DNA from: Marinobacter antarcticus
GTDB lineage: Bacteria; Pseudomonadota; Gammaproteobacteria; Pseudomonadales; Oleiphilaceae
Assembly (NCBI RefSeq): GCF_011049865.1
Contig: NZ_DRGY01000152.1
Location: 23,034-87,033, forward strand
Direction: 5' to 3'
DNA: 64,000 nt
Part shown: positions 28,220-37,433 of the stretch, one piece after another
How positions within the stretch are numbered: the first letter of the stretch is position 1
Layout of the letters: every line of letters starts with the position of its first letter
Notes under the pieces: model-generated
Told to the model about the DNA's origin: nothing
The model's database searches: none
Seen by the model: only the letters and a program-made list of their open reading frames with translations
Translations under genes and position numbers: made by a program

Positions 28220-29176
28220 ATGACCACAAACGAATCTGAAGCTCAATCCTTCCACTGGCTGGTGGATATGCTGGAATCCGTCGAAGTGGGTCTGGTGGTG
28301 CTGGATCTGGAATTCCGGGTGCAGGCGTGGAACAGCTTTATGGAGAACCACAGCGGCATCACCTCCAGTAAAATTCGAAACCGCGTCTTGTTTGAGTTAT
28401 TCCCCGACATACCCCAGGCCTGGCTTACCCGCAAAGTGGACGCCGTCGCCTTACTGGACACTCGGGCATTCACCTCCTGGGAGCAACGGCCCTACCTGTT
28501 TCAGTTTCGCAATACCCGCCCCATCACCGGCACTGAAGATTATATGTACCAGAACCTCACCATCAGCCCGCTTTCCGGCAGCACCGGGCAGGTAGAGAAG
28601 GTGTGCCTCATGGTTTACGACGTAACCGATATTGCCACCGGCAAACGAGCGCTTGAGCGGGCCAACGAACAACTTGCCAAACTCAGCATGACCGACCGGT
28701 TAACCGGCCTGTTGAACCGGGGCACCTGGGAGAACCTGGTCGACGCGGAGTTCGAACGATATCGCCGCTACAGTCAGGCAACCAGCCTGGTTATGTTTGA
28801 TATCGACTTCTTCAAAAAAGTAAACGATAGCCACGGTCACCTTGCAGGGGATGAAGTCATTAAACATACCGCCGCAACGGCCAAAAGCAATTTACGACAA
28901 TCCGACAGTATTGGCCGTTATGGTGGCGAGGAATTTGGAGTGGTGTTACCAGAAACCGATGCGGAAGGCGCTCGCATAATATGTGAACGAATACGGGAAA
29001 GCATTGAAAATAGCTTGGTGCAAACGGCTATCGCACCTATCAGTTATACGGTGAGCATAGGCATTGCACAACTGAACGATACGGCTAAAAGCTATATGCA
29101 ATGGATGCAACAGGCAGACGACGCTTTGTACGCGGCTAAGGAAGGCGGAAGAAATTGCGTCGTCGTTTTTGAATAG
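28220..29176 (+). CDS. PAS-GGDEF diguanylate cyclase
   Basis: 318 residues. A PAS-like sensor (about 12-135: VGLVVLDLEFRVQAWN start) is followed by a GGDEF domain with DRLTGLLNRGTWE, DIDFFKKVND and GRYGGEEF (GGEEF 235-239), the active-site form. An RxxD inhibition site is present (RQSD, 226-229), so product feedback is expected. It makes c-di-GMP from two GTP. No membrane segment, so it is cytoplasmic. It is the second gene of an operon with the REC-CheC regulator. Confidence 0.94.
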   Translation: MTTNESEAQSFHWLVDMLESVEVGLVVLDLEFRVQAWNSFMENHSGITSSKIRNRVLFELFPDIPQAWLTRKVDAVALLDTRAFTSWEQRPYLFQFRNTRPITGTEDYMYQNLTISPLSGSTGQVEKVCLMVYDVTDIATGKRALERANEQLAKLSMTDRLTGLLNRGTWENLVDAEFERYRRYSQATSLVMFDIDFFKKVNDSHGHLAGDEVIKHTAATAKSNLRQSDSIGRYGGEEFGVVLPETDAEGARIICERIRESIENSLVQTAIAPISYTVSIGIAQLNDTAKSYMQWMQQADDALYAAKEGGRNCVVVFE

Positions 29177-29210
29177 TTATGTTGAGTTATCATTCGAAAC
29201 GTTTTAATCC

Positions 29211-29252
29211 AAAAAAAAGAGGCCAGATGCTGTAAACATCTGACCTCTTTTA
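29211..29252. terminator. Bidirectional terminator between the cyclase and mvaT
   Basis: AAAAGAGG(C)CAGATG pairs with CATCTG(A)CCTCTTTT around CTGTAAA; A8 on one side and T4 on the other let it serve both converging genes. Confidence 0.88.
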
Positions 29253-29266
29253 AAATACTTAGCAGA

Positions 29267-29635
29267 TCAATTTTGCTGCCAGCTCTGTACCGCTTCTTTG
29301 CCGTGCTTTTCACGCCACTCATTCAGAACCTTATGGTTACCGCCGCGGGTTTCCACCACTTCACCGGTTTTGGGGTTCTTGTAGGTTTTCATAGGGCGCT
29401 TGGCACGTGTGCTGGTGCTACCTTCGGCCTTGGCACCCACAATGGTGGGATCAATGGCGGCCAGAATCTGAAGCACATGCTTCGGAGACTTGTCATATTC
29501 ATTCATCAACTCACGAATGCTGTTTTCAAACGCCAGTTCATGCTTTAGCGCCTGATCCTGTTCCAGTTGATTGATCTCAGCTGCAAGCTTTTCCATAAGC
29601 TGCTTCTTCTGGTAGTAGTCGTTAATCTTTGCCAT
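29267..29635 (-). CDS. mvaT: MvaT-type H-NS family nucleoid protein
   Basis: 122 residues. An N-terminal coiled coil (KLAAEINQLEQDQALKHEL) for oligomerisation and a C-terminal DNA-binding domain with TYKNPKTGEVVETRGGNHK and LNEWREKHG, the MvaT pattern known in Pseudomonas. It binds and silences A/T-rich DNA. It lies between the regulatory genes and the A/T-rich O-antigen locus, which is a plausible target; that link is inference. Confidence 0.93.
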   Translation of the reverse strand: MAKINDYYQKKQLMEKLAAEINQLEQDQALKHELAFENSIRELMNEYDKSPKHVLQILAAIDPTIVGAKAEGSTSTRAKRPMKTYKNPKTGEVVETRGGNHKVLNEWREKHGKEAVQSWQQN

Positions 29636-29888
29636 GGAATTAAAACCTTATGTTTTCAGTGAGCTCTAAAACCTAAACCGGGCCATAGAACATAGCGCCA
29701 TTCGGCTCAAGGGAATTTTAAAATCAAATGAATAGTAATTCATTAAGTTATATATGGCAAAGACTATTCATTTGGCCGGTCTTAATTGCAAGGCTTAGTG
29801 TATTACGTACATTGATTACGGGATATACCTACACACTGATAACGCATCACAAACCTTGTATTCAGTGCGCATGTAAGCCTATGAGAAA

Positions 29889-31829
29889 TCAAATAGGAAG
29901 CCGGTGTACCTTCCCCGTGGCGTCATGAGCGACGGGGACATCATGTCCACCGTTACACCACACAAGGTCGGCCACATTGCCATTCGGTGTAAATCCCGTG
30001 GGCGCACTTTTCAACGTTTCAACAATCTGACTGCAATCAAATTCCTGACTGGCCCGTGACAGTTTGCTCAACACAATTTCCAAATCTTCCCAAGCCATCG
30101 ATACTTCACGCGCCATCATAATACGAGGATGAGACGTACCTTGGGGATTGTCACCAATCAGCAGCTCTTCAAAGAGTTTTTCCCCTGGCCGCAATCCTGT
30201 GAAAACAACTTCGATGTCTCCTTCTGGTTGCTCCAGCGTTTTTTCCACAAGCCCCATCAGATGAATCATCTTGCGCGCCAAATCCGCAATCTTCACCGGC
30301 TCGCCCATATCCAACACAAACACCTCACCACCGCGGCCCATACTGCCGGCTTGCAACACCAGCTGGCTGGCCTCAGGGATGGTCATGAAATACCGGATGA
30401 TATCCTTGTGCGTTACCGTAATCGGCCCGCCGTCGCGAATCTGATCGCGGAACAAAGGCACCACGGAACCGGAAGAACCCAATACATTGCCAAAACGCAC
30501 CATCGAGAAAATCGTTTTATTCTGACGCTGCGCCAAACCCTGCAGAACCAACTCCGCCATCCGCTTGCTCGCGCCCATTACATTGGTCGGGCGAACTGCC
30601 TTATCGGTTGAGATCAGAACAAACCGCTCAACGCCGGCCGAGATAGCCGCCTCTGCCGCATGCAAGGTGCCAAACGTATTGTTCTGAACCCCTTCAATCA
30701 CGTTGTGTTCAACCAGCGGCACGTGCTTATAAGCAGCCGCATGGTAAACCGTCTGGATCTGGAAACTGCGCATCACCATTTCACACCGACGACGATGAAC
30801 CACGCTACCAAGCAGGGGATGAATCTCGACATCCAGCCCCTCAATCCGGTTAATAGCCTGCAACTCCCGCTCAATGGCGTACAGGGAAAACTCGGATTGC
30901 TCAAACAAAACCAGAACCCGCGGCCGGTGATGAATGATCTGCCGGCAAAGCTCCGAACCAATAGAGCCGCCAGCGCCGGTTACCATCACGGCTTTTTTAT
31001 ACAAACTGGACGCAACCTGAGCGTTATCGGGCCGCACAGGGTTTCTACCCAACAAATCCTCGATTTCCAAATCCCGAATGTCGTTAATCCGGGCCTGACC
31101 CGCAACCACTTCCGACATGGACGGAACCGTCTGAACCGGCAGTTTGAGCTCTTCCAAACGTTTAAGAAGCTGCCGACGATCAACCTGCTTATCGGCATCT
31201 AACGCCAACAGCAACCGCTTTACACCGTGAACACGCACAGCTTTCTCGAGATGATTCAAGGCAAACACCGGCACGCCGGCAATAAGGGCCTTGTGGTTAG
31301 CAGGCAACAAACCAATGAACACCACCGGTTGGTACTCAGTACCGTGTTGCAAGGCTTTAGCTAGTTGAGCGCCCGTTTCACCAGCGCCCACAATTGCCAC
31401 CAACTCCTTACCCCGGTTAGATGTGTGATGCACCAGCATGCGCACGCTCATGCGGCTGCCGCCCACAAAGATGAACGCCAGCGCCGCATAGATTACGGGA
31501 ACGGAACGTGGAACCTGAACCTGAAGGCTGTAGCCAAGAATAATCAGCAGCAAAGCGGAAGCGCCGACGCCCATGATGATCGTAAGGAACGCTCGGTCGC
31601 TCATGTAACGCACAACGGCGCGATAAAGGCCCAAGCGAACGAAAACACCCAAAGTGAAAACGACCGTGAGCGCGGTCACCAGTAATTGGCCTTGGTCAGG
31701 CAACCATAGGCTCTGATCTAAACGTAGTGCGAAAGAGGCCCAAAGCGCGAAGGAAAGGGCAATCGTATCTACCGACAAAGAAACCAGACGTTTCTGGAAA
31801 CGCGACAGCTTTAGAAACGATTTAAACAT
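29889..31829 (-). CDS. wbpM: UDP-GlcNAc 4,6-dehydratase, WbpM/PglF family
   Basis: 646 residues, the long membrane form. Four membrane helices (about 10-130), a CoA-binding-like Rossmann domain (IVGAGETGAQLAKAL), then the extended SDR dehydratase domain with VTGAGGSIGSELCRQ and the S-M-K type active site (STDKAVRPTNVMGASKR, about 405-420). It makes UDP-2-acetamido-2,6-dideoxy-4-ketoglucose on the cytoplasmic face. It is the last gene of the O-antigen operon, as wbpM is in P. aeruginosa; its ATG overlaps the aminotransferase stop by 8 bases. With the next three genes it gives a bacillosamine route. Confidence 0.95.
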   Translation of the reverse strand: MFKSFLKLSRFQKRLVSLSVDTIALSFALWASFALRLDQSLWLPDQGQLLVTALTVVFTLGVFVRLGLYRAVVRYMSDRAFLTIIMGVGASALLLIILGYSLQVQVPRSVPVIYAALAFIFVGGSRMSVRMLVHHTSNRGKELVAIVGAGETGAQLAKALQHGTEYQPVVFIGLLPANHKALIAGVPVFALNHLEKAVRVHGVKRLLLALDADKQVDRRQLLKRLEELKLPVQTVPSMSEVVAGQARINDIRDLEIEDLLGRNPVRPDNAQVASSLYKKAVMVTGAGGSIGSELCRQIIHHRPRVLVLFEQSEFSLYAIERELQAINRIEGLDVEIHPLLGSVVHRRRCEMVMRSFQIQTVYHAAAYKHVPLVEHNVIEGVQNNTFGTLHAAEAAISAGVERFVLISTDKAVRPTNVMGASKRMAELVLQGLAQRQNKTIFSMVRFGNVLGSSGSVVPLFRDQIRDGGPITVTHKDIIRYFMTIPEASQLVLQAGSMGRGGEVFVLDMGEPVKIADLARKMIHLMGLVEKTLEQPEGDIEVVFTGLRPGEKLFEELLIGDNPQGTSHPRIMMAREVSMAWEDLEIVLSKLSRASQEFDCSQIVETLKSAPTGFTPNGNVADLVWCNGGHDVPVAHDATGKVHRLPI

Positions 31830-33006
31830 CGGCGAGCGTTGCTTGCGTCATGATGCTTGCCAACACATTACACGTCTTATCAATTTCTTCGTGTCTTAAC
31901 GTCGGGTGAACTAAAAACATCAAACTGATCTCCCCAAGTTCGTGAGCAACAGGCAACGGTGTTTCCGGTCGCCAAGCTGTACCTTCAAATGCTTTCTCAA
32001 GATACACCTCAGAACAAGAACCTGAAAAGCATGGTACTCCTGCGTCTACAATCGCACTCTGTATCCGATCACGGCTCCAGCCCTCTGCCAACCTTTCAGG
32101 CTCTATAAAAACGTAGCACTTATACGCGGCATGTTCGACATCAGCGGATATGGTCGGTACCCGCAAGCCGGGCAACGCTCGCGCACAATCCCAAATCGCT
32201 TTGGCATTCCGCTGGCGCGCTTCCCGCCACTGCGGCATACGGGAAAGCTGAATACGCCCTATTACACCCTGCATTTCCGTCATACGCCCGTTAGTTCCGA
32301 AGCTCTCGTGCAACCACCGAAAACCTGGCGGATGCTCACGCTCATAAACAGCGTTCCAGCTCTTACCATGATCTTTAAACGACCACATGCGTGACCACAA
32401 GTTACGATCATTACAGGTAACTGCACCACCCTCGCCCCCGGTGGTCATAATCTTGTCCTGGCAAAATGACCAAGCACCGGCGTGACCGATAGAACCTACA
32501 GAACGGCCTTTATATCGCGCCCCATGAGCCTGGGCGCAATCTTCGATGACAAACAGATCGTGCTTCCCGGCCAGATCCATAATTGGATCCATATCGCAAG
32601 GCCAACCTGCAAGATGCACGCAAATCACTGCGCGGGTTCTATCGGTCACAACAGCAGCAATGCTTTCAGCGGTTACATTCTGGGAGTCTGCATCGACGTC
32701 CGCAAAAACCGGAACAGCCCCAGCCAGAACAATGCTGGATACTGATGCAAGAAACGTTCGGGAAGTGACCACTACCTCGTCGCCAGCACCGATGCTCAAA
32801 CCTTGTAAAATCAGATCCAAAGCGACCGTACCGTTAGAAGTTGTTATGGCGTATTCGCTATTTGAAAATATAGCGAATTCCTTTTCAAACTCCCGACATT
32901 CCTGGCCTGTCCAGTAATTTACTTTATTAGAAAGCAACACGCGGGAAACCTCAGTCGCTTCTTCCTGAGTGAAAGATGGCCAAGGTGAAAAGGGAGCGTT
33001 TAACAT
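31822..33006 (-). CDS. DegT/DnrJ/EryC1-type sugar aminotransferase (PglE-like)
   Basis: 394 residues from the ATG at 33006, which has AAGGA about 8 bases upstream; a longer start at 33051 has no such site. The PLP lysine is Lys185 (SFCQDKIMTTGGEGGAV), with NGTVALDL and EDCAQAHGA also visible. Expected reaction: transamination of the 4-keto sugar made by the WbpM/PglF enzyme to UDP-4-amino-4,6-dideoxy-GlcNAc, with glutamate. Neighbours (dehydratase, PglD-like acetyltransferase, PglC-like transferase) support the PglE role over other DegT functions. Confidence 0.9.
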   Translation of the reverse strand: MLNAPFSPWPSFTQEEATEVSRVLLSNKVNYWTGQECREFEKEFAIFSNSEYAITTSNGTVALDLILQGLSIGAGDEVVVTSRTFLASVSSIVLAGAVPVFADVDADSQNVTAESIAAVVTDRTRAVICVHLAGWPCDMDPIMDLAGKHDLFVIEDCAQAHGARYKGRSVGSIGHAGAWSFCQDKIMTTGGEGGAVTCNDRNLWSRMWSFKDHGKSWNAVYEREHPPGFRWLHESFGTNGRMTEMQGVIGRIQLSRMPQWREARQRNAKAIWDCARALPGLRVPTISADVEHAAYKCYVFIEPERLAEGWSRDRIQSAIVDAGVPCFSGSCSEVYLEKAFEGTAWRPETPLPVAHELGEISLMFLVHPTLRHEEIDKTCNVLASIMTQATLADV

Positions 33007-33059
33007 CTTTGAATCCTTAAAAAACGAAATATTGAAGCCCCGACAAGACAAGCCAAAAT

Positions 33060-33686
33060 TCAGATCGAAAGAGAATGAGCGGGATTGCCTATCATAGTTG
33101 AACCTGCAGCTATATCTTGAAGCACGACTGCGCCCATGCCAATGATGCTATTATCACCAACACACACTAATTGCCGAAGGCTTGCGTTGGCGCCGACCCA
33201 AACGCTATTACCCAGTCTAACACCACCGGCTAAAATCGCTCCGGGACTGATATGACAAGCACAGCCCAGAATACAATCGTGCTCAACCACGGCATTAGTA
33301 TTCAAAATAACACCGGCACCAACATTGGCTCCAGCGTTCACAACAACTCCAGCAAAAACGACCGTTCCTTGTTCAATTGATGCCCGTATACTTACAGTAG
33401 CGTTAGGATGCACAACGGAGACAACTCTACCTCCTTTTTCAATGAGTAAATCCAGCTTTTCCCAACGTATAGTGTTATTGCCAATACCTACCAGAACACC
33501 TTCAAAGTCAGAGAGACTCCTCAAGAGATCACTAGTCGTGCCAATAACAGTCCAAGGGCCATTATCTAAAACAGTTGGCCAGGCATCATCAAAAAATACA
33601 ACATCTTGCCAGCCTGCCGCTTCCGCAGCATCGGCTACAACCTTTCCGTGGCCACTGGCACCGAGTATGGCTAGACGCCCAAGCAT
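33060..33686 (-). CDS. pglD: PglD/NeuD-family sugar acetyltransferase
   Basis: 208 residues. An N-terminal Rossmann-like nucleotide-sugar domain (LAILGASGHGKVVADAA) and a left-handed beta helix with hexapeptide repeats (VVEHDCILGCACHISPGA, with the likely catalytic His in VVEHDC). It acetylates the 4-amino group of the UDP-sugar with acetyl-CoA, giving UDP-N,N'-diacetylbacillosamine in the Pgl pathway. Sits between the aminotransferase and the phosphoglycosyl transferase. Confidence 0.9.
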   Translation of the reverse strand: MLGRLAILGASGHGKVVADAAEAAGWQDVVFFDDAWPTVLDNGPWTVIGTTSDLLRSLSDFEGVLVGIGNNTIRWEKLDLLIEKGGRVVSVVHPNATVSIRASIEQGTVVFAGVVVNAGANVGAGVILNTNAVVEHDCILGCACHISPGAILAGGVRLGNSVWVGANASLRQLVCVGDNSIIGMGAVVLQDIAAGSTMIGNPAHSLSI

Positions 33687-33729
33687 TTATATTTCCTCAA
33701 CGCGAAATTAAGATTCCAAAACCTGAACT

Positions 33730-34329
33730 TCAAGAGTCTGAACTGCCGGTAAACTTACTCATCGTTGCTTCGCCTTCACCAGTAATTCCATCTCTAACCA
33801 AAACCTTTTTGACGGTCAGAAACAATATTTTTATATCAAGCCAGAAGTTGCCATTATCCACATACCATACGTCCAACTTGAACTTTTCGTCCCAGGAAAT
33901 AGCATTACGACCGTTTACCTGCGCCCATCCCGTCACACCCGGGCGAACGTCATGACGTCGGTACTGTTCTTTTGAATAAAGCGGAAGGTATTCCATCAAC
34001 AATGGGCGAGGACCAACAAGGCTCATGTCACCCTTAAGCACATTCCAAAGCCCTGGCAGTTCATCCAGACTCGTTGATCGCAGAAATCGACCGAGAGAAG
34101 TCATTCGTTCCGAATCCGGTAATTGGTTACCAAATCTATCAACTGCCTTATTCATGGTGCGAAATTTGATCATCTGAAACGGAATACCATTTTTCCCTGG
34201 ACGAGCTTGGCAGAAGAAAATGGGTGCGCCAAGATTGAGGCGAATGGCCAAGACCAAAAGAAAAAGCAGTGGTGAACAAAGTACCAAGACTGGCAGTGAC
34301 AATACTAAATCAAACAACCTCTTGAACAT
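33730..34329 (-). CDS. pglC: PglC-type phosphoglycosyl transferase (initiating enzyme)
   Basis: 199 residues from the ATG at 34329, one base past the TGA of the upstream glycosyltransferase. Small monotopic PGT form: one re-entrant membrane helix (about 5-30), KFRTM, SLDELPGLWNVLKGDMSLVG (the Asp-Glu catalytic pair and PRP that follow) and VRPGVTGWAQVNGRN. It moves a phospho-sugar, by context diNAcBac-1-P, onto undecaprenyl phosphate at the inner membrane and so starts the repeat unit. It holds the place of WbpL in P. aeruginosa, which is a polytopic enzyme of another fold. Confidence 0.92.
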   Translation of the reverse strand: MFKRLFDLVLSLPVLVLCSPLLFLLVLAIRLNLGAPIFFCQARPGKNGIPFQMIKFRTMNKAVDRFGNQLPDSERMTSLGRFLRSTSLDELPGLWNVLKGDMSLVGPRPLLMEYLPLYSKEQYRRHDVRPGVTGWAQVNGRNAISWDEKFKLDVWYVDNGNFWLDIKILFLTVKKVLVRDGITGEGEATMSKFTGSSDS

Positions 34330-34330
34330 C

Positions 34331-35554
34331 TCAGGTTCCTTCAAACAGGATGTCTTCAAAGTCTTTGCAGAGCTTTTCGTAAGACCTATTACCTAACAGC
34401 CACTCTCTCCCGAGCAGCCCTATCCGATCACGCTCATCGTTTGACATAGATGCATATCTCTTGAGCTCACTCACAAGAGCCTTAACATCCCCAGATGGGA
34501 CGAAAGACCCGCTTCCTGCCTCCGAAACCATTGACGGGTAACCAGAGTAAGAAGCTACAACAGGCTTTCCAGAGAACATGTAATCTATTAACTTGTTTAA
34601 AGATTGGCCGTACGCCCACACCTTTGAGGGGAAGGTGGAAAAATACACAATGTCACACAGAGAGAGAACTGATTGAACTTGGTTTTTAAAGACCTTGGGG
34701 GCGAAGACAACATTAGGTAAATCTCCGTATTTCTCTATATATTCTTGCTTTAAAGGGCCATCTCCCACAACAACGAATTCAATATTGCTTTCATCTTTCA
34801 TTATCTCCGCTGCTTTAAAAAATACATCAAGAGCATTAGTAATACCAATAGTTCCTGTATGTACAATTTTTAACTTTTCGCTCGAAAGATAGCTTTCGAT
34901 ATATAAGTCATCTAGAGAGCTAGCATTAACCAACTGTTCTTCAAAAACTCCCATAGGAACGCAGTACACCGGGGCCGCTATCTTGGTTACTTCCTGAACA
35001 TGTTGTTGTAAATTTGGCATGGTTCCGATAATGGCATCAGATTTTTTATAGCCAAGCCTCTCGACAAATGACAAGAAGTATACTAAAGGATTGTTTGGGC
35101 TGACACCGCCTTCTTCAACGATGGTTAAAGGCCAAATATCGCGAATTTCAAAGATAAGTCGACATCCATATTTTCTTTTCAGAACCAGACCATTCAAAAT
35201 CGTTAACAGTGAGAGGCTTGAAACAACTATGACGTCAGGCTTAGGAATTTTGGATTTATCCAGCCAAAACAATCCCCACTCAAAGTGAAACCAACTTAAT
35301 ATTCTAAAGATCGACTTTGCTACGCTATATTTTAAAGTTCTTATCCAGATTACAGTTACACCATCAATCGATTGTTGTAATGTTTTTAGGGCCAACTCCG
35401 GCATCTTCGCCAGGCGATTAGAGTCGGAGGTGATAACCACTGGCTTATATCCAAATTGAGCCAAACCAGCTATAAGAAACCATCCTCGACCACCCGGTGT
35501 TGACTCTGACTTTGATTCAAAATACTTCGATATATACCAGACTACCTTAGTCAT
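34331..35554 (-). CDS. GT4-family glycosyltransferase
   Basis: 407 residues. GT-B fold: an N-terminal acceptor domain (YFESKSESTPGGRGWFLIAGL) and a C-terminal donor domain with VHTGTIGITNALDVFF, VVVGDGPLK and the EAGSGSFVPSGD segment that carries the ribose/phosphate Glu. It resembles WbuB-type transferases that add N-acetylfucosamine-like sugars in O-antigen and capsule loci; donor and linkage cannot be read from sequence. It runs one base into pglC. Confidence 0.88.
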   Translation of the reverse strand: MTKVVWYISKYFESKSESTPGGRGWFLIAGLAQFGYKPVVITSDSNRLAKMPELALKTLQQSIDGVTVIWIRTLKYSVAKSIFRILSWFHFEWGLFWLDKSKIPKPDVIVVSSLSLLTILNGLVLKRKYGCRLIFEIRDIWPLTIVEEGGVSPNNPLVYFLSFVERLGYKKSDAIIGTMPNLQQHVQEVTKIAAPVYCVPMGVFEEQLVNASSLDDLYIESYLSSEKLKIVHTGTIGITNALDVFFKAAEIMKDESNIEFVVVGDGPLKQEYIEKYGDLPNVVFAPKVFKNQVQSVLSLCDIVYFSTFPSKVWAYGQSLNKLIDYMFSGKPVVASYSGYPSMVSEAGSGSFVPSGDVKALVSELKRYASMSNDERDRIGLLGREWLLGNRSYEKLCKDFEDILFEGT

Positions 35555-35569
35555 AAAATCAAAACCACT

Positions 35570-37384
35570 TTAATAGAGCCGAGGGATGGAGTTAACAATC
35601 TTAATTACATCCGTAAAATTCAAATCGAGCACGTCTAGATACCATCGTATATTCTCATATCGAGGCTGATTTTCATCGGCGACCAATTCGATGGCCCGGT
35701 CACGGGTTATTTGTCCCTCACGGATTTGATTACTCCTAAACGTATCGTGCTCTGTGAACCCCGCCACCAGATAGTAGATATAGTTATAAAATGCGGCGGT
35801 ACCATCGCCAATACGCCATGTAGTATTAGTGTCCACCGCTATTTCCCAATCATACTCATCAATTAATGTACGATCAATTAACTCTTCATCCCAACGCCAG
35901 TAATCGAATATGTGATAGTAGTCTTTCTTTTCGGTAAAGCTTCGATGGTACTCACCAGAAAGAGTATCCCAAAGTGAAGAGTTGAAATACCCGGGACTTT
36001 TAATCATTGCTTTGAATCGAAGTTTTTGATACTCGAGCTGCTTCTGCCAACCATGACTGTAGACTCGCTCCTCCTCAAAGTCAGGCGGGACACCCAGAAA
36101 CCCCGCTTTGAAATGGGTAACTTCAAGTGGATTTACACCCCAGAGGTTAAGATCAATACCTGTCTGTTTTTTAACAGATTCAACGTGCCTAAAGAAATGC
36201 TTATCACCAGCCGTCAGAATACTTATCATCCCCAAGTGTGGCGCCTTGAGCCACGCTTTAAGGTTCCTTTTAATATTCTCTCGCTTTTTGATAATATCAT
36301 CTGCGATGATGATATTTTCAACTCCCAACTCGGCACACATCCGACTAATATTTCGCCTTCCAAGGTCTGTAACCATACCCCAATCATAAGTATAAGTGAT
36401 TGGGGTCATACCAAGCTCTTTAACTATCAGATGAAGACCATAGCAACTGTCCCGACCACCAGAGAACGGAACAATACAATCGGGAGCACCATCACGGCGG
36501 TACTGCTTTAGCAGGTCAAAAATTTCTTTCTTCGGCTTAGGCACATTGCGCAGTTGGTAATTATTGCAGTAGTTACATACACCCTCTTGATCAAAAGTAA
36601 TGTAAGGCATTGTTTCCGGTAAAATACATTTTGAGCAACGTTTAAGCTCAGGTTTAGGATAAAGCAGTAACGCCTGTTCCGAGTCGATTTGAGAAAATTT
36701 TGGTATTAGATTGACTCGGTCGTCTTTATTTTCTTTTAGCTCGATTTTTTCATTTATTGGAATATCAACATGTACTTCGTCATTGATGACTTTTTTAACT
36801 TTCTCACACTCCAAAACGGAAAGTGGATACTCTTCGGATGAAAAATAAAAGTCGCTATTCTTATAGCCAATGTACAGACTGCCATTATTCGAAAATACCA
36901 CCATTTTCCCAAGCTTGGGCACCACAATTGCTGCCGAAATCACACCTTTACATAGCGCAAAAACTTTTTCGGAAACACCAATTAAACTACCTGTTTTAGC
37001 GATGTGCAACTCCGCAATAGCGGCGATAACCTCTGTATCAATCTCCTGATGCCTAGTTGCTCCTATTTCATCCCAGACAGCCTCATCGTTAACGACAATA
37101 CCATTGTGAATAACACAGATGCCATTTCTGATCACCGGCTGATTATCGCCAAGACCATTGGTTATCAATCGGCTGTGCCCCAAGGCAACTCTGGCGCCCT
37201 TAAGTTTCACCTTCTGCAGTAAATCTTTGATGTCACTGCCTGCGCGATAAATCTGGTACTCCGAGTGTTTAGCGAGCATAAGCCCACTTGAATCACGGCC
37301 CCTTTGTCTTGCGTGCTCTGCAAGAAATTTTAAATCCTTTGCGTCAACTTTAGTTAAAGAAGAAATTCCAAATATTCCACACAT
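35570..37384 (-). CDS. Fused class-II glutamine amidotransferase / WbpG-like sugar amidotransferase
   Basis: 604 residues. The N-terminus MCGIFG with Cys2 and GHSRLITNG, then NGIVVNDEA, is a class-II (Ntn) glutaminase domain (about 1-215). After a linker come two CxxC pairs (CSKCILPETMPY and CNYCNNY) and a PP-loop ATPase with PFSGGRDSCYG (about 305-315), like WbpG/PseA N-acetyl sugar amidotransferases. This layout mimics asparagine synthetase B but with a WbpG-type synthetase half. It would make its own ammonia and so not need HisH/HisF. By context it amidates a sugar in this locus. A separate WbpG with HisH2 and HisF2 is also present, so two amidations are possible. Exact substrate unknown. 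Confidence 0.85.
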   Translation of the reverse strand: MCGIFGISSLTKVDAKDLKFLAEHARQRGRDSSGLMLAKHSEYQIYRAGSDIKDLLQKVKLKGARVALGHSRLITNGLGDNQPVIRNGICVIHNGIVVNDEAVWDEIGATRHQEIDTEVIAAIAELHIAKTGSLIGVSEKVFALCKGVISAAIVVPKLGKMVVFSNNGSLYIGYKNSDFYFSSEEYPLSVLECEKVKKVINDEVHVDIPINEKIELKENKDDRVNLIPKFSQIDSEQALLLYPKPELKRCSKCILPETMPYITFDQEGVCNYCNNYQLRNVPKPKKEIFDLLKQYRRDGAPDCIVPFSGGRDSCYGLHLIVKELGMTPITYTYDWGMVTDLGRRNISRMCAELGVENIIIADDIIKKRENIKRNLKAWLKAPHLGMISILTAGDKHFFRHVESVKKQTGIDLNLWGVNPLEVTHFKAGFLGVPPDFEEERVYSHGWQKQLEYQKLRFKAMIKSPGYFNSSLWDTLSGEYHRSFTEKKDYYHIFDYWRWDEELIDRTLIDEYDWEIAVDTNTTWRIGDGTAAFYNYIYYLVAGFTEHDTFRSNQIREGQITRDRAIELVADENQPRYENIRWYLDVLDLNFTDVIKIVNSIPRLY

Positions 37385-37433
37385 AGTAAAACTACAACCT
37401 TTTCACTCAGAGATTTCACAGATAGCCCGATTA

